Part shown: piece after piece, positions 24,001-32,880 of the stretch
Numbering within the stretch: position 1 is the stretch's first letter
How the letters are laid out: the number at the start of each line of letters is the position of its first letter
Source: Leguminivora glycinivorella
Lineage: Eukaryota > Arthropoda > Insecta > Lepidoptera > Tortricidae
Length of the DNA stretch: 64,000 bases
Assembly (NCBI RefSeq): GCF_023078275.1
Contig: NC_062977.1
Coordinates: forward strand, 17,195,118 to 17,259,117
Reading direction: 5' to 3'
The notes under the pieces: generated by a model
Database searches by the model: none
What the model was told of the DNA's origin: nothing
What the model saw: the letters and a program-made list of their open reading frames with translations, nothing else
Position numbers and translations under genes: made by a program

Positions 24001-26051
24001 CGACGACGACTCCGCCGGCGAGCCTCCCGACTCGCCCGACGAGCCGCGCTCGCTCGCCGTCTCCGACGAGCCCTCGTCCGTGTTCGCGTCGGCCGACGCG
24101 ACGCCCACCGAGCCGGCGCGCCCCGCCCTGCGCACCCTCGAAGACGCGCCCGAGCTCGACCCGGCGACGATCGAGGAGGGCGGACCGGCTCCGAAGACGG
24201 GCTGCAAAATCGGCGATCTTCCAGAGAGCGTTCCCGGCGGCCCCGACGCGGAGTCGTCGCCGGCTCGGGCGCCCGCGGCCGTGCCCGCCGCGGCATCGCC
24301 CGCTCCGGCGCCCACTCCGGCGCCTGCGCCCGCCGGGCCCACACCGGAGAGCCCCGCTCCGCTCACCGCGGCCGGCCCCGCAGCGGTGGTGCCGAGCAGC
24401 ACTGCGGCGGTGGCGCCGGCCGCCCCGGCCTGCGCTGCGGCCCTCACGGCCGCTCCCTCGGCTGCGGAGCCCACCGCGCCACCCCCGGTGTCGCTGCCTC
24501 CGTCCGCGCCCGCGCCGGAGCCGGCGGGCTCGGCGGCGCCGCCGGCCGCGCGGCCGCCGGAGACCTCGGCGGCGCCTCCAGCAGTGCGACCGCCGGAGAC
24601 CACGGCGGCGCCTCCAGCAGTGCGAGCGCCGGAGACCTCGGCGGCACCACCAGCCGTGCGGCCGCCGGAGAGCTCGGCGGTGCCGGCAGCGGCGCGACCG
24701 CCGGAGAGCGCGGGGGTGGGGGCGCCCCGCTCGTCCCCCTCGCGGCCGCCGCCGGTGGCGCCTCTGGCCGTGGGGGAGGACACCGGGGTGGACGACGACC
24801 ACGTAGACAAAGTGCCTTCGGCGGCCGCGCCGGTCCCGACGGACCTCGCGGCGGCGGCCGAGTCGGACGCGACGAAAAAAATTGCTCACGAAGACGAACT
24901 GTCGTCGGTTTCGAAATCTAATATTGTTAAGCGTGATAATAAGAGCGACCTCGGTGACCGTAAACAGCGGAACGACATTTGTCCCTGGGAGGACGAGTAA
25001 GTACCGCCGTAGCCCGCACGCCGCCCGCCGCTAGCGCGATGTTTTGTCCGTCACTAAACGATTGATTCTGCATGACAATATGAAATAAACATTCCTAAAC
25101 ACGCTTCACTCCTAGACTATTGAGTGCAACGACTGCCTATTAGAGAAATAAACTTTTGTTTTATATGGGTTGCAATAATTTAGTTATTTTTTGTTATGTT
25201 GTGTGTGTATATACAGTTTAGTATTGCGTACTTATTTGGCGTAATTATATAAGTTGAATATTGCCATTTTGTTGTTTCTTTATCCTTGTGTAGAATACTG
25301 TTGCACGTTTTGTTTTGAAATGCCTGTACCCTGCTCGATTGCTCGTGTACCCATATACATAAATATGAATGTACTACAAGGAGTGATTAATTATTATATT
25401 GAAAATTTAAAAATCGTATAAATTTAAAATTATCCTACAAAGTCATACGTAAATGCTATAAAAAATTAGCAGCCTCAATGGATAACGTATAACAATTTTA
25501 TGATAACAACCAATTTATTTATTTAAATTTAAACCATATAAAATATTCGTACTCATGTGGAATATCTCTGGGGTACGCAATATTGCGTAACGACTTATAT
25601 TTTTTCGTGTCTGCGACGGATTGTGAGGATTCATCCCTACTCCCATCACTCCTTCACACTGCTAAAGTATAGACGATAAGCGCAGAAAAAATCGTACATT
25701 GACCCGCAAATTCTATTTTTTTTTATACTACGTCGGTGGCAAACAAGCATAAGCCTTACCATTTTATTTACCTATAATTTATATCGTTTTCCCACCGTGC
25801 TTTGTCCACCCACCGTGTTAGCACGATGACGCGCGTGCGATAAAGAAACAAGGGGTCAACGTACTAAATTATTCGTGGTTACGTGTCTTTACTTTAACTG
25901 ATAATTTTCAAGCCTAATCCCAACACGTTAAGGTCGGCAAATGATCAGTAAAGTGTGCTGTTAGTACTAAACCAAGCTTTTCTTTTTCAGGAACTCGTGT
26001 GAAAGTGACGCTCCATTTGTTAAAACGTATGCAACGCTCGGTTACTTATAA
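8974..26051 (+). CDS. RGS7: R7-family regulator of G-protein signalling (RGS7-like), 11 coding exons
   Basis: Joined exons are 8974-9070, 18296-18352, 18847-18956, 19561-19779, 20309-20491, 21004-21179, 22038-22241, 22775-22996, 23219-23419, 23653-24996 and 25991-26051. All junctions are GT-AG and keep phase, giving 957 codons from the ATG at 8974. Order: DEP (about 1-88), DHEX (89-222), GGL (223-281, with the SNPW motif), RGS (281-420), then a 535-residue Gly/Ser- and Ala/Pro-rich tail. The family accelerates GTP hydrolysis on Gi/o alpha subunits, pairs through GGL with G-beta-5, and is mainly neuronal. Human RGS7 is about 495 residues, so the tail is the unusual part. Exon 1 starts exactly at an acceptor with ATG at its first base. 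Vertebrate RGS7 has extra N-terminal residues, so an upstream exon outside or early in the window is likely. RGS6 or another R7 paralogue is the main alternative name. Confidence 0.88.
9242..9379. mobile_element. MITE family B, copy 2
   Basis: Inverted ends CACTACTTTGAAAAAA and TTTTTTCAAAGTAGT, inside RGS intron 1. Confidence 0.65.
9518..9999. mobile_element. MITE family C, copy 1, with internal palindromic insert
   Basis: Near-perfect terminal inverted repeats of about 28 bp (ATACAGAGTGGGGCCTGTAA outward). The subterminal block AACAAATGTTGATCAGTATA is also inverted on both sides. Copy 2 is at 41011-41364. This copy is about 130 bp longer because of an AAAGG/CCTTT-rich fold-back at 9775-9838. 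Confidence 0.75.
10447..10583. mobile_element. MITE family D, copy 1
   Basis: Terminal inverted repeats AAGTGCGTTTTCACATTATC, then CGATCCGATAT subterminal repeats. A full copy is at 63568-63703 and a truncated one at 30015-30105. Confidence 0.75.
10584..12603. other. RGS intron 1, no gene
   Basis: AT-rich intronic DNA. A block with ATTATTATAA and GTCATTAATT repeats lies near 11100-11170. A short LINE-tail-like repeat (CCCATAAAGGGGTAGGCAGA type) is near 10255 and again, degenerate, near 11210. The frames at 11790-12048 and 12446-12631 show no domain, no splice context and no codon signal. Confidence 0.55.
12604..12927. repeat. Large perfect inverted repeat (72-bp arms)
   Basis: The arms 12604-12675 and 12856-12927 are perfect reverse complements of each other, separated by 180 bp. 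A piece beginning TATTTTGTCCTGGATATAAT (about 30 bp) is present just inside the left arm (ends 12691) and again in direct orientation just outside the right arm (ends 12964). Identity of the arms suggests a recent origin. No coding content. Confidence 0.8.
12965..16500. other. RGS intron 1, AT-rich, no gene
   Basis: Long AT-rich intron with poly-T (15668-15688) and TA-rich runs but no supported gene. The frame at 16348-16638 (96 codons) begins near the hairpin cluster and has no recognisable domain. Confidence 0.55.
16517..16976. repeat. Cluster of short hairpins with an invariant CAC loop
   Basis: At least seven short palindromes of the form stem-CAC-stem lie within 460 bp: TCATCC/GGATGA at 16517 and 16861, TAGCCC/GGGCTA at 16653, GCCT/AGGC at 16815 and 16830, GCCC/GGGC near 16909, and CTTCATTC/GAATGAAG at 16958. 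A degenerate one (TTATCCCATGAATGA) is near 16625. A loosely repeated spacer containing ATTATTGAA, then GCACA or GCATA, occurs around 16570 and 16880, so the region may be a decayed tandem array. Function unknown. Confidence 0.6.
16977..18295. other. End of RGS intron 1, no gene
   Basis: Nothing coding is seen. The region ends in the acceptor of RGS exon 2 (CTATTTTTCAG). Confidence 0.55.
18296..18352 (+). CDS. RGS7: RGS exon 2: DEP domain
   Basis: A 57-base exon, phase 1 in and phase 1 out. It encodes GYDLVEWLMDRFNLDEQSN, matching the human DIVQWLIKNL segment of the DEP fold. Acceptor TTTTTCAG, donor GTATGT. Confidence 0.88.
18847..18956 (+). CDS. RGS7: RGS exon 3: end of DEP domain
   Basis: Encodes VEAINLANQLCQYGYFFPVN, then KDDSSLYRFQ, matching VEALHLGTLMAAHGYFFPI of human RGS7. 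Phase 1 in, phase 0 out. Donor GTAAGT. Confidence 0.9.
19561..19779 (+). CDS. RGS7: RGS exon 4: DHEX (DEP helical extension)
   Basis: Encodes SPYYWPWQPP, YAIYLVKRTLRNK, GLEDHEVEALANLKKNLAAK and WDFITMQAEEQ, aligning with TPYFWPSNCW, YAVYLCKRTMQNK and WEFIFMQAEAQ of human RGS7. Phase 0 at both ends, so it could be skipped or duplicated without a frameshift. Decayed tandem copies follow it. Confidence 0.92.
19797..19948 (+). pseudogene. Decayed tandem copy of RGS exon 4
   Basis: From about 19813 to 19948 the sequence repeats the 3' two-thirds of exon 4 at a 167-bp offset, and the GTTTG donor is also duplicated. The 45 or so codons keep the reading frame (YLVKRKLSDKKRLGLEDHEV and onward), and several changes are synonymous. 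The original acceptor is missing. A weak AG at 19796 would give an in-frame phase-0 exon, but only 17 bases lie between it and the exon 4 donor, so it could work only as an alternative to exon 4. Confidence 0.7.
20000..20100 (+). pseudogene. Second, more decayed copy of RGS exon 4
   Basis: Matches such as CTCATGAAACGAACGC and TAACTTCATTAC follow the exon 4 order at a further 189-bp offset, with frameshifting gaps. It is clearly non-coding. Confidence 0.55.
20152..20250. repeat. Hairpin MITE
   Basis: About 45-bp arms (TAGACTTATATTGACCG outward) with a short TGATTTTTG centre. It lies between the exon 4 copies and exon 5. Confidence 0.7.
20309..20491 (+). CDS. RGS7: RGS exon 5: DHEX-GGL linker
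   Basis: Encodes VRLAKDRKKGDKIVSDSQER, then AYWRVARPPPGQP, aligning with the human KRDKIERKILDSQERAFWDV segment. It is 61 codons, phase 0 both ends; acceptor TTTCCTCAG, donor GTGGGT. Parts of its second half recur downstream at 20540-20650. Confidence 0.9.
20540..20650 (+). pseudogene. Decayed tandem copy of RGS exon 5
   Basis: ACAACCGAGCGTGCAGGAGA, GAGAGTGCCCAAGGCTAAG and CAGCAGATCACCAGG repeat the end of exon 5 at a 172-bp offset, including the donor region and the following CTCTCACGCA, which resembles CTTTCACACA. A 14-base gap and other indels break the frame. Confidence 0.75.
21004..21179 (+). CDS. RGS7: RGS exon 6: GGL domain
   Basis: Encodes IEHLNASLDRTRVKTSIALE, then YSETFTPYDPWLTPPQPSNP and WISDDTLYW. 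The SNPW-x-SDDT signature is the G-beta-5-binding GGL end of R7 proteins. Phase 0 in, phase 2 out. Confidence 0.92.
22038..22241 (+). CDS. RGS7: RGS exon 7: first half of RGS box
   Basis: Encodes PSEKRVQRWALSIDELVSDP, then LRKEYSHENIRFWLAVMDLR. The ENIRFWLA segment is the signature helix of the RGS fold that contacts G-alpha switch regions. Phase 2 in and out. Confidence 0.95.
22518..22774 (+). mobile_element. tRNA-derived SINE directly abutting RGS exon 8
   Basis: It has TAGCGCAGTCGG (A box region) and GGTTCGAATCC (B box, 22569-22579), then the same body as the other SINE copies, ending in TTTA repeats at 22750-22771. The final ATTTATTTACAG is the polypyrimidine tract and acceptor of RGS exon 8, so the SINE tail supplies the 3' splice site signal. 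Confidence 0.8.
22775..22996 (+). CDS. RGS7: RGS exon 8: second half of RGS box
   Basis: Encodes EFLKPGAPCEINIDGATMDR, then AEHVYSLLLKKDCYPRFVRS, aligning with EFLAPGAPSAINLD and HIYKLMKSDSYPRFIRS of human RGS7. Phase 2 in and out; donor GTAAGT. Confidence 0.95.
23219..23419 (+). CDS. RGS7: RGS exon 9: basic/Ser-rich C-terminal extension
   Basis: Encodes FFNFGGGQVKKKPGSTSTGG, SRRRGSDRSLSG and a His/Pro/Ser run. Phase 2 at both ends, consistent with exons 8 and 10. No domain recognised; probably disordered. Confidence 0.85.
23653..24996 (+). CDS. RGS7: RGS exon 10: giant Ala/Pro/Ser-rich tail
   Basis: A 448-codon exon of very high GC content. It begins DPLDDDRSDVAPWETSSRES, has Ser/Asp-rich clusters, then a long Ala/Pro region with about five imperfect 12-codon repeats (RPPETSAAPPAV type, 24535-24720), and ends in an acidic/basic stretch to CPWEDE. 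Because of the GC content every frame is open, including two long antisense frames; only this frame joins its neighbours in phase. Likely disordered. Codon bias differs sharply from exons 1-8. Confidence 0.85.
24997..25160 (+). promoter_or_regulatory. Alternative stop and poly(A) signals for a short RGS isoform
   Basis: The donor of exon 10 reads GAGTAAGT. If unspliced, TAA ends the protein after CPWEDE. Two AATAAA hexamers follow at 25084-25089 and 25147-25152, placed well for polyadenylation of an intron-retained terminal exon. Confidence 0.5.
25991..26051 (+). CDS. RGS7: RGS exon 11: alternative C-terminus
   Basis: Acceptor CTTTTTCAG. Completing the phase-2 codon, it encodes NSCESDAPFVKTYATLGYL and a stop at 26049. 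An AATAAA lies at 26259-26264. The splice signals and open phase support it, but it is short and unverified by homology. Confidence 0.65.
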
Positions 26052-27290
26052 CTTTTAATTTGTGTAGGAAAATATCAAGAATATTTTAAAATTGTCAGGG
26101 TTGATTATAGAAGATTGAAATAATATAAATTTAATTTTTTATCTTAGACCCTATGTTCTAATTATCACAGATTAGATCATTATTATGTAATTATATGAAT
26201 ATTTTAAAGTAAATGATCGTTAATTATTAGAAAATTACTTGTTTCATTGTTGCACCCAAATAAAGTCCGTAGTATCAATCAATTGGTAGATAACATAAAT
26301 ATCATTTAAATGAGTACATAATTAAATAATTTCATGAATTACCTATTTAGGTATGCAAGCAGCATAAACATATAAGCAGAAAATAGAAGTAAATATCTAA
26401 GTAGGTAGTGCATAGTCGTAGTAGGTCACTCAAATAAAAGTATGAAGTGGAAAATTTTAGTATGGTAATATTTACAATCTAAATAAAAATTAGAGAAAAA
26501 TCGTACTTAATCTATTTAAAAATAAAACTCATAAATGTTTCAATAAAAACTGTATTTCAAAGTTATAGGAACACACATACACTACATATAAACTTAACTA
26601 AGTATAATACTGTAAGGAAGATTGTTCAATAGGGAAACTTAAACAATATTCAGTTAGCTAAAAATAAATTAAGACTATATAACTTAACCTAGTTATAAAT
26701 GCTTGTTCATATTGTCTGTCATGACATGATAAATATTGATACAAGACAAAGTAAAATGTAGACTTACCAGAAAATTTGATCGAGCTCCCGATATTTCGAC
26801 GATATGCATCATGATCACGGAAAAACTGACGAAATATCGGGAGCTCGACAAAAATAATAATACTTTGTCAGCTAATGAAAAAAACCGTGAAGTTGATTCA
26901 AGATATGTATAGTATACTTGACATAATTACGATACATAAAAGTTTGACTTGACTTCCGATACAAACTTTGAATTCCGCGCCTTTCCCGACCATCAAAGAT
27001 GTCACGTATATACAGATATAGTGCGGAAAGCTTTTCCTTCAGTAGGTATTTTTCGTTCGTTACTTGTCATGCTAGTTCAGACAGTGTCAGTACCTACATC
27101 TTGCTGAGATTGACTGAAATATCATGATATTCATGATACCGTTGTACATTTCCGGAAAAATAAAAAAGGAAAATCTTTTCATACCACATCTCTAACATAA
27201 TCCATACAATATCATCTCTCCCGATAACATAACCCTACATCACATATCTATCATATCAATAATTGTTCTGAAATCGCGCGCCAACAGCCA
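26052..27290. other. AT-rich 3' flank of the RGS gene
   Basis: No gene seen. A 69-bp hairpin element lies at 26780-26848 with 19-bp perfect arms (TCGAGCTCCCGATATTTCG outward), a short MITE-like fold-back. Confidence 0.6.
26780..26848. repeat. Hairpin MITE
   Basis: Arms TCGAGCTCCCGATATTTCG and its exact complement are separated by 31 bases. No coding. Confidence 0.75.
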
Positions 27291-27295
27291 AGAAG

Positions 27296-27514
27296 TTACC
27301 AGACTTCGCGGCAGACTCCGTTCGCGTCCATCTTCTGCCCTGCTGGACAATTATCAGGCACTTGGATCATGTTCCTCGGAGCGATGGTTGGTTCCTGAGG
27401 TGTCTCTTCGACGGTGTTGGTGTCTCCTGCGCCAGACTTGGCAGGCGCCTCTGCGGCCTTCGCTTTTGCGTCTTCGACTTCGTCGGGGAAGACTACACGG
27501 TCGTTGGCAGACAT
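27296..27514 (-). CDS. Small cysteine-cassette peptide 1
   Basis: 72 codons from ATG (27514) to stop. The N-terminal half is acidic and Ala/Lys/Glu-rich (DEVEDAKAKAAEAPAKSG); the C-terminus is MIQVPDNCPAGQKMDANGVC, then REVW and stop. That cassette (two cysteines, CP, GxC, terminal R-E-x-W) recurs in three neighbouring genes. Unlike them it has no signal-peptide exon: a TTTCAG acceptor-like site lies just upstream of the ATG, as in the other genes, so an upstream non-coding exon is likely. As read, the product would be cytoplasmic unless an unseen exon adds a signal. Family not recognised; function unknown. Confidence 0.7.
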   Translation of the reverse strand: MSANDRVVFPDEVEDAKAKAAEAPAKSGAGDTNTVEETPQEPTIAPRNMIQVPDNCPAGQKMDANGVCREVW

Positions 27515-29534
27515 TGTTCTGAAACTGAAATATTATGCGATCATGGTAAAGGTAGGTAAGTATTTTAGTAACTCTATGAACTGCATAATAGTCCTGGTAT
27601 TTTTATCGATTATTTGCAAAACTAGGAAGTCGGTATACTATACTTCTACGTTGTAAGATTGTAGGTTACGTAGACGAGTTGCAAATCGATCACGGGTCAT
27701 AAAGTAGTAATTTAGTAAATATCACTATCACTCTTTCATATTGATATGATAGCTTTCATTCGCCACCAAAGACCTATATAACTTCGTATAGACAGATAAA
27801 GTCTAAGAAAAAAACGTACCCTAAAACCATACAGAAAAAGGTACGGTGAGCTAGATGGCGATACACCTTTGGGGTACGCTGGGATAGATGGCGCTAATAT
27901 TAATATTTGACATTTTAAAACATATCAAGCTAAGAATATGGGCCAAATTGTCAAAACTGAAATTCAAAAGTTTTAAGCCTGTGTCGAGAGATGTTAGTCT
28001 ATGCACTGTGATTACACATTTTACTTTGACAGTAACTCTCTTTAATACTCGATCCTCTTTGTTCGCCACAAAGGGACAACGATTGCGATAGCCTGCAGGG
28101 GTCTATTCGACTTGTCATATTATTAAGTCGACAATATGGCCACCTATGTGTTAAACCGAATAAATCACTGACGAGTGAGTTGGTTTGACTCCTGCAACCT
28201 TCTATTATACAAAATATTGCTGTTACCTATGTATCTATGTACAATCTACATTCGAGTTCGGAAAATAATCTTTTAAATAAAAATGTAGAATAACATTGTT
28301 GATTACCTATGTTTACGTGACTCATCGAGAAAGATCGCGAAAGAAATTATAACAAAAAAGGTTCTCCGTCGATTGAAGGTTAGCCAAATCGGAATGATGC
28401 AGCAAAAAACTGTCGCGTCACTTGTGTCACTACACGACTAACCAAGGTCACAAAACATTGTTACGGATATTTGCTTGCATACTTTGATGTGATATAAAAT
28501 GTGTCTATAATGTTTATAAATTAGGTACACTGGATTTTCCCATTTGATGAATGCCCATTAAATGAATTCTCCTATGGATAAAATAGATTTGCCATCATAT
28601 ACCGTGGAGACTGTTTTAGGTTTGTATCTACAGGCAACCTTATTGGGAGTTATTGGGAATAAAACCGGCCAAAAGCGTGTCAGACCACTCTCAGTGTAGG
28701 GTTCCGTAGTTTCCCGTCCGTCCCAATTAGGCCCACTTGCACCAACCACAACTCAGGGTTAGTGGGCTGTCAACTGTCAAATTCCATATAAAATGGTGGG
28801 TTAACCCTGGGTCCCTACCCCGAAAAATCGCGCCATCTCTCGGAGACGGTTTAGAACAACTTTTCAAAAACTGTTCAAACCATCAAATTCAAATTAACCG
28901 AGTGAGTCACACAAATTATCCCGCGATATTTGGAGACATGCCAATAATATTATTAATACTTACAGGAAATTGAAGTAAATTGCAGTGAAATCTTGCAGAA
29001 CACAACCGGCCACTGCGTCTTGCTGGGATGAATGGTGTCCGGTCGTTTCGCCCTCTAGTTAAATACTTATCGACTGTTTACAGACTTATCGGCCCGCGCG
29101 AATCAACCGGGTGAGTCATGCGAAATATCCCGATGCTATTTACAGATAAGTAAACTAAATAAATTATAAATAGCTGAGATAGGTACGTCATTTATTAAGT
29201 ACGTAGGTCTTATAAATGCTAGGCGGTCTACCAGGAACGAAAAACGATTTTTTATGATCTGCTTCATGCAAGAAAGATATAGAAAAATCGTTCTTGCACA
29301 TTTATTTTGGAGGAAATTCGTCACGAGTGCATTGGGGGTAAATTAAAACACGACCGAAGGGGCTGTGAAAAATGTTCCCTTCAGCCAGTAGGGAAAAAAT
29401 ATGATGACCAAGTTCATAGAAGTTCTGGAGATCCTTGGCTTAATTAGGTCTTTATTTAGCAATAAAGTTTGGCATCAGCACTATCAGCAGGCTATACGCG
29501 TTATATACTTACTCAAATTCCAAATCAATTAAGG

Positions 29535-29737
29535 TACAGCGGGGCAAATCTCGACTGGGAGGCAAATGTAACTGATCCATTTTTTCCATGTTTTACAATG
29601 TTTGCATTATTAAATAGAATGTCCACCGGTTATGTATGGTAGGCATGTTCAGTGGATACATGTAGAACAGTGTAATAATGGAAAAAATGGATTAGTTACA
29701 ATTGCCTCCCAGTCGAGATTTGCCCCGCTATACCCTA
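29535..29737. mobile_element. MITE family E, copy 1
   Basis: Long inverted halves (TACAGCGGGGCAAAT outward; ATTTGCCCCGCTATA at the other end), with GTTACA and TTTTTTCCAT inside. Copy 2 is at 31792-31960. Confidence 0.65.
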
Positions 29738-31360
29738 CAGAAGGTTTTGTGTAAGCGCCTTGTATAAGACGTCTGTGGACGACTGGTAGACCAAAGTATT
29801 GACTATGCTCAGCAGATCAGCACTATTTCACAGCGTGGCAATTCGGCCAGCCTTCTGCGTATCCTACCTAATTGTAAGGACCCAGGCCATTTTGTATTGT
29901 TTCGTATTTAATTTAAGTGTTAAGTGTTATACTGCCATCTAAAAGATGTTATGTTACCCAGCCATGGCGCGTCTTACTTGTTCCAACGCAACCACGTGCA
30001 AGCATAAGCAAATCGTATGTAGGACCGATATCCCGTACATTTAAGCCGCCATCTTTGAAATCCTTCCGATATCCGATATCAGATCGGATAATGTGAAAAC
30101 GCACTATTTAAGATGTCCTCAGTGTAAGTTGCAATTTTATTGGCTTGTTAGTCTTTGCAATAGTCCAGATACCAGTCCTTCCTTATTTCAATCTAAAGGA
30201 ACTTCTTTTAGATTGAAATTATCAAGGCATCAGGAATTTACAGATGCATAAACACACAGTCAGTCTAATCTAAAGTAAGTTATTATTATTATATACAATT
30301 AATCTGCAAAATATCGTTGTTTTCTTTTAATCTCAATTAATTAGAGCATTTGAAACGGCAAGTAGGTACCACAATTATACTAGGTACAGTCAGCAACAGA
30401 AAGTTATTCAGCTGATACTACTTTGGGCACTGACTGTAGACACTAAACCATGTTTACCGACAAACTCCTTAGAATTTAGAACTTGTTTTCGGAATGTTTT
30501 GTTAGCAATTGTTTTCTAAGAAGTGCTATATTATCCTCTTTTCATGAGTAAATCGATAAGGAACAGTCCTAGTTCCTACCTATAAGGGTATGATTAATCA
30601 GACAGGAAACATACATATATCTATGCAGTTTGCCGCATCATAAAGATAAGGATTTACAATACAGAATACAGATACTATTCCAACAGCCTAATAAACAAAT
30701 GACAATCAAAGTGTCATAAGAACCAGTATATGTTGTTGGCAATGCTGCGCTTGATATCGCGTTGCACTGGTTATACCAATTAGGTACAGTCAACCAATTA
30801 GAATCCTAGGCCGCTCTAGAACCCTGTCGTATTGAAACCGTGCTTTACTTTGCTATTGCAGTCACTTTGACTTTTACTGTGAAAGGGTTCTACAGTGGCC
30901 TAGGTTTCAGATTGGTTGACTATACACATCAGTCAATACTTATGCTGTGTAAATATACTCGGAAGATATCGATGGGTTATAGGAATCGCGATAACCAATC
31001 TACGCAGTGTCTGCGTGCCTAGCCGAAATGACAAGAGTCAAAACTCTTGACGCCGACAGAAATGCAATCTGGCTCTGTCGCGTCAATACGAAAGAGCGAT
31101 AGAGGTAGCTAGCAACTCAATGATATTATCGTTAGCGTTCGTGCATGTGGCTACGCATCCAGCTGAGTCAACTTATGAATTTGTAGCGTTCAAGGGTACG
31201 GCTCAAGAAAGAGACTGCGTGCGCAAAGAAATCCTATGACGTTGGTGCGGTATCCGTTGTAAACATTGTAAACATTTAAAAAACGTATTTAAAAAAAACT
31301 TTAAATATGTCGTTTTATCATTAGTCATTTATACGTTATCCTCATGACTTTTATATCGAA

Positions 31361-31650
31361 TTTTATCACTTATCGTTTTGTCAGATGTCAAGTGGATAAA
31401 TGATAAACGATAAGTGATAAAACCATAATACGCCGGCTGATCGTTGCTGTTGGTGCAATGAGTGTAGGTAGATTACACATGCGGATGTCAGCCATAAATA
31501 ATTTAGTAACATCGAGAATAATTGCTTGTGTTGCGTATATTGTGTCACAATGCTGCCAATTTTATTTATCCACGTGGATAAAGCATCCGTCACGCTTTAG
31601 CAAGTATGTCAGTGTTGACAGATGTCTTATCCACGTGGATAAGTGATAAA
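31361..31650. repeat. Cluster of perfect palindromes
   Basis: An 18-bp inverted pair TTTTATCACTTATCGTTT and its complement at 31361-31378 and 31405-31422, plus two 18-bp palindromes with a central CCACGTGG at 31565-31582 and 31626-31643. Probably parts of a TIR element. Confidence 0.6.
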
Positions 31651-31791
31651 ATTAGGATCCAGTGTAGTGAGGGATTCGAAGTATTCAAGTTCAAGGTGAA
31701 ATTTCTTTTACAGTGCATAATGGTAGTGTTACTTTTGGGCAAAGTAATTACTATTTTGTAGCTTATTGCTTATATAACAACTTATAATAGG

Positions 31792-31960
31792 TACAGCGGG
31801 GCAAATATCGACTGGGGGACAATTGTAACTGGTCCATTTTTTCCATTACTATTAAGTTGAGTTCCACATGTATCCACTAAGTAAATACGCGTGCGATGCA
31901 AACATTGTAAAACATGGAAAAAATGTATCAGTTGCAATGGTCCCCCAGTCGATATTGGTA
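31792..31960. mobile_element. MITE family E, copy 2
   Basis: Same ends as 29535-29737 (TACAGCGGGGCAAAT start), somewhat degenerate at the right. Confidence 0.6.
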
Positions 31961-31979
31961 TAATTATGTATGTATGTAC

Positions 31980-32880
31980 CAGGGATGTAACGGAGTTCTG
32001 CTTCTGCTTCCGTTACTGCGGAACTTCCGTTTTGTTTTACACATCCGCTTCTGTTCCGGTTCTGTTATTTTTCAAACGGAAGTTATAACGGATGTCGGAA
32101 CCTAGCGCGACGGTGGGACATGAGCGGCGTACATCAAAGACCAACAGGTCTATACCTATCATTTGCTCATCTCTCCGCTTGCCACGTGCTGCGATACTAA
32201 ACATTAATCGCTTCATTCCATTGCGCGCCAATATTTGTCCTGTCCACCTAGTTAGTAGCGAGTGAACAACTATTCAGTGGTGCAGGGCTTATCTACGATC
32301 CCCTTAGAAGCTCCCCTTAGATTTGTTTATTAAATACAGTTTACTTCTTTTACAATCACTCCATTTAATTTAAAAATTTAATTGTGTGCTAACAATTACA
32401 CATATAATTTTTACTGGTTAGTTTTGGATTGTATTATACTACCTACGAGTAAGTTTTCTTTTCGTTTCTAAAACCTTTTACGGCATAATAAAGGTTTAAA
32501 AGGATTCTTATGTGATTTTTAGTGATTACCTAAACAACAAACAATCTTAAAGTTCAAGGTGATTTAAATTTTTGGATTGTAATGAATGATATACTTAAGA
32601 TAAAATATCAGGTAACTTTTCTTTTCGTTTTTAAAACCTAAGTGGGCCTAAAGGCTGATTACAAACTGCTGATTACAGGCTGAACAGTAAACACCTAAAA
32701 GTTCTAGGTAATTTAATTAGTTTTGGTTTATGTTATACCTATGTGGTATTTTTTCATTTCGTTTTTAACATCTATAACTTCCGCTTCTGGTTCCGGTTCC
32801 GCTTCTGCTTCCGTTAAACTAAATTCAAAACTTCCGCTTCCGCTTCCGGTTCCGTTAAAACCACATCCGTTACATCCCTG
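31980..32880. mobile_element. Non-autonomous hAT-type transposon
   Basis: It begins CAGGGATGTAACGG and ends CCGTTACATCCCTG, and is flanked by a perfect 8-bp duplication GTATGTAC (31972-31979 and 32881-32888), the hAT signature. Subterminal regions hold many CTTCCG/TTCCGG hexamers in both ends. No transposase frame is present; AT-rich filler lies between. Intact duplication indicates a fairly recent insertion. Confidence 0.85.

Larger units (their letters stand above)
27530..31790. other. Repeat-rich intergenic DNA
   Basis: No gene supported. It contains a TE fragment at 27775-28075, related in reverse to 57790-58610 (GCTAGATGGCG, ATCGAGTATT region). A fragment of the 37681 family is at 28655-28722 (ACCGGCCAAAAGCGTGTC, AGGGTTCCGTAG). 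MITE F piece is at 28731-28810, MITE E at 29535-29737, truncated MITE D at 30015-30105 and diverged MITE A at 31013-31158. Short frames here are unconvincing. Confidence 0.55.

Noticed and set aside
23569..24889. Long antisense frames (413 and 391 codons) opposite RGS exon 10
   Set aside because: They exist because the exon is GC-rich with few stop codons in any frame. Their products are Gly/Arg-rich without domains, and the plus-strand frame joins flanking exons in phase.
23689..24921. 410-codon plus-strand frame overlapping exon 10
   Set aside because: An Arg/Ala-rich shadow in the wrong phase for both neighbouring exons.
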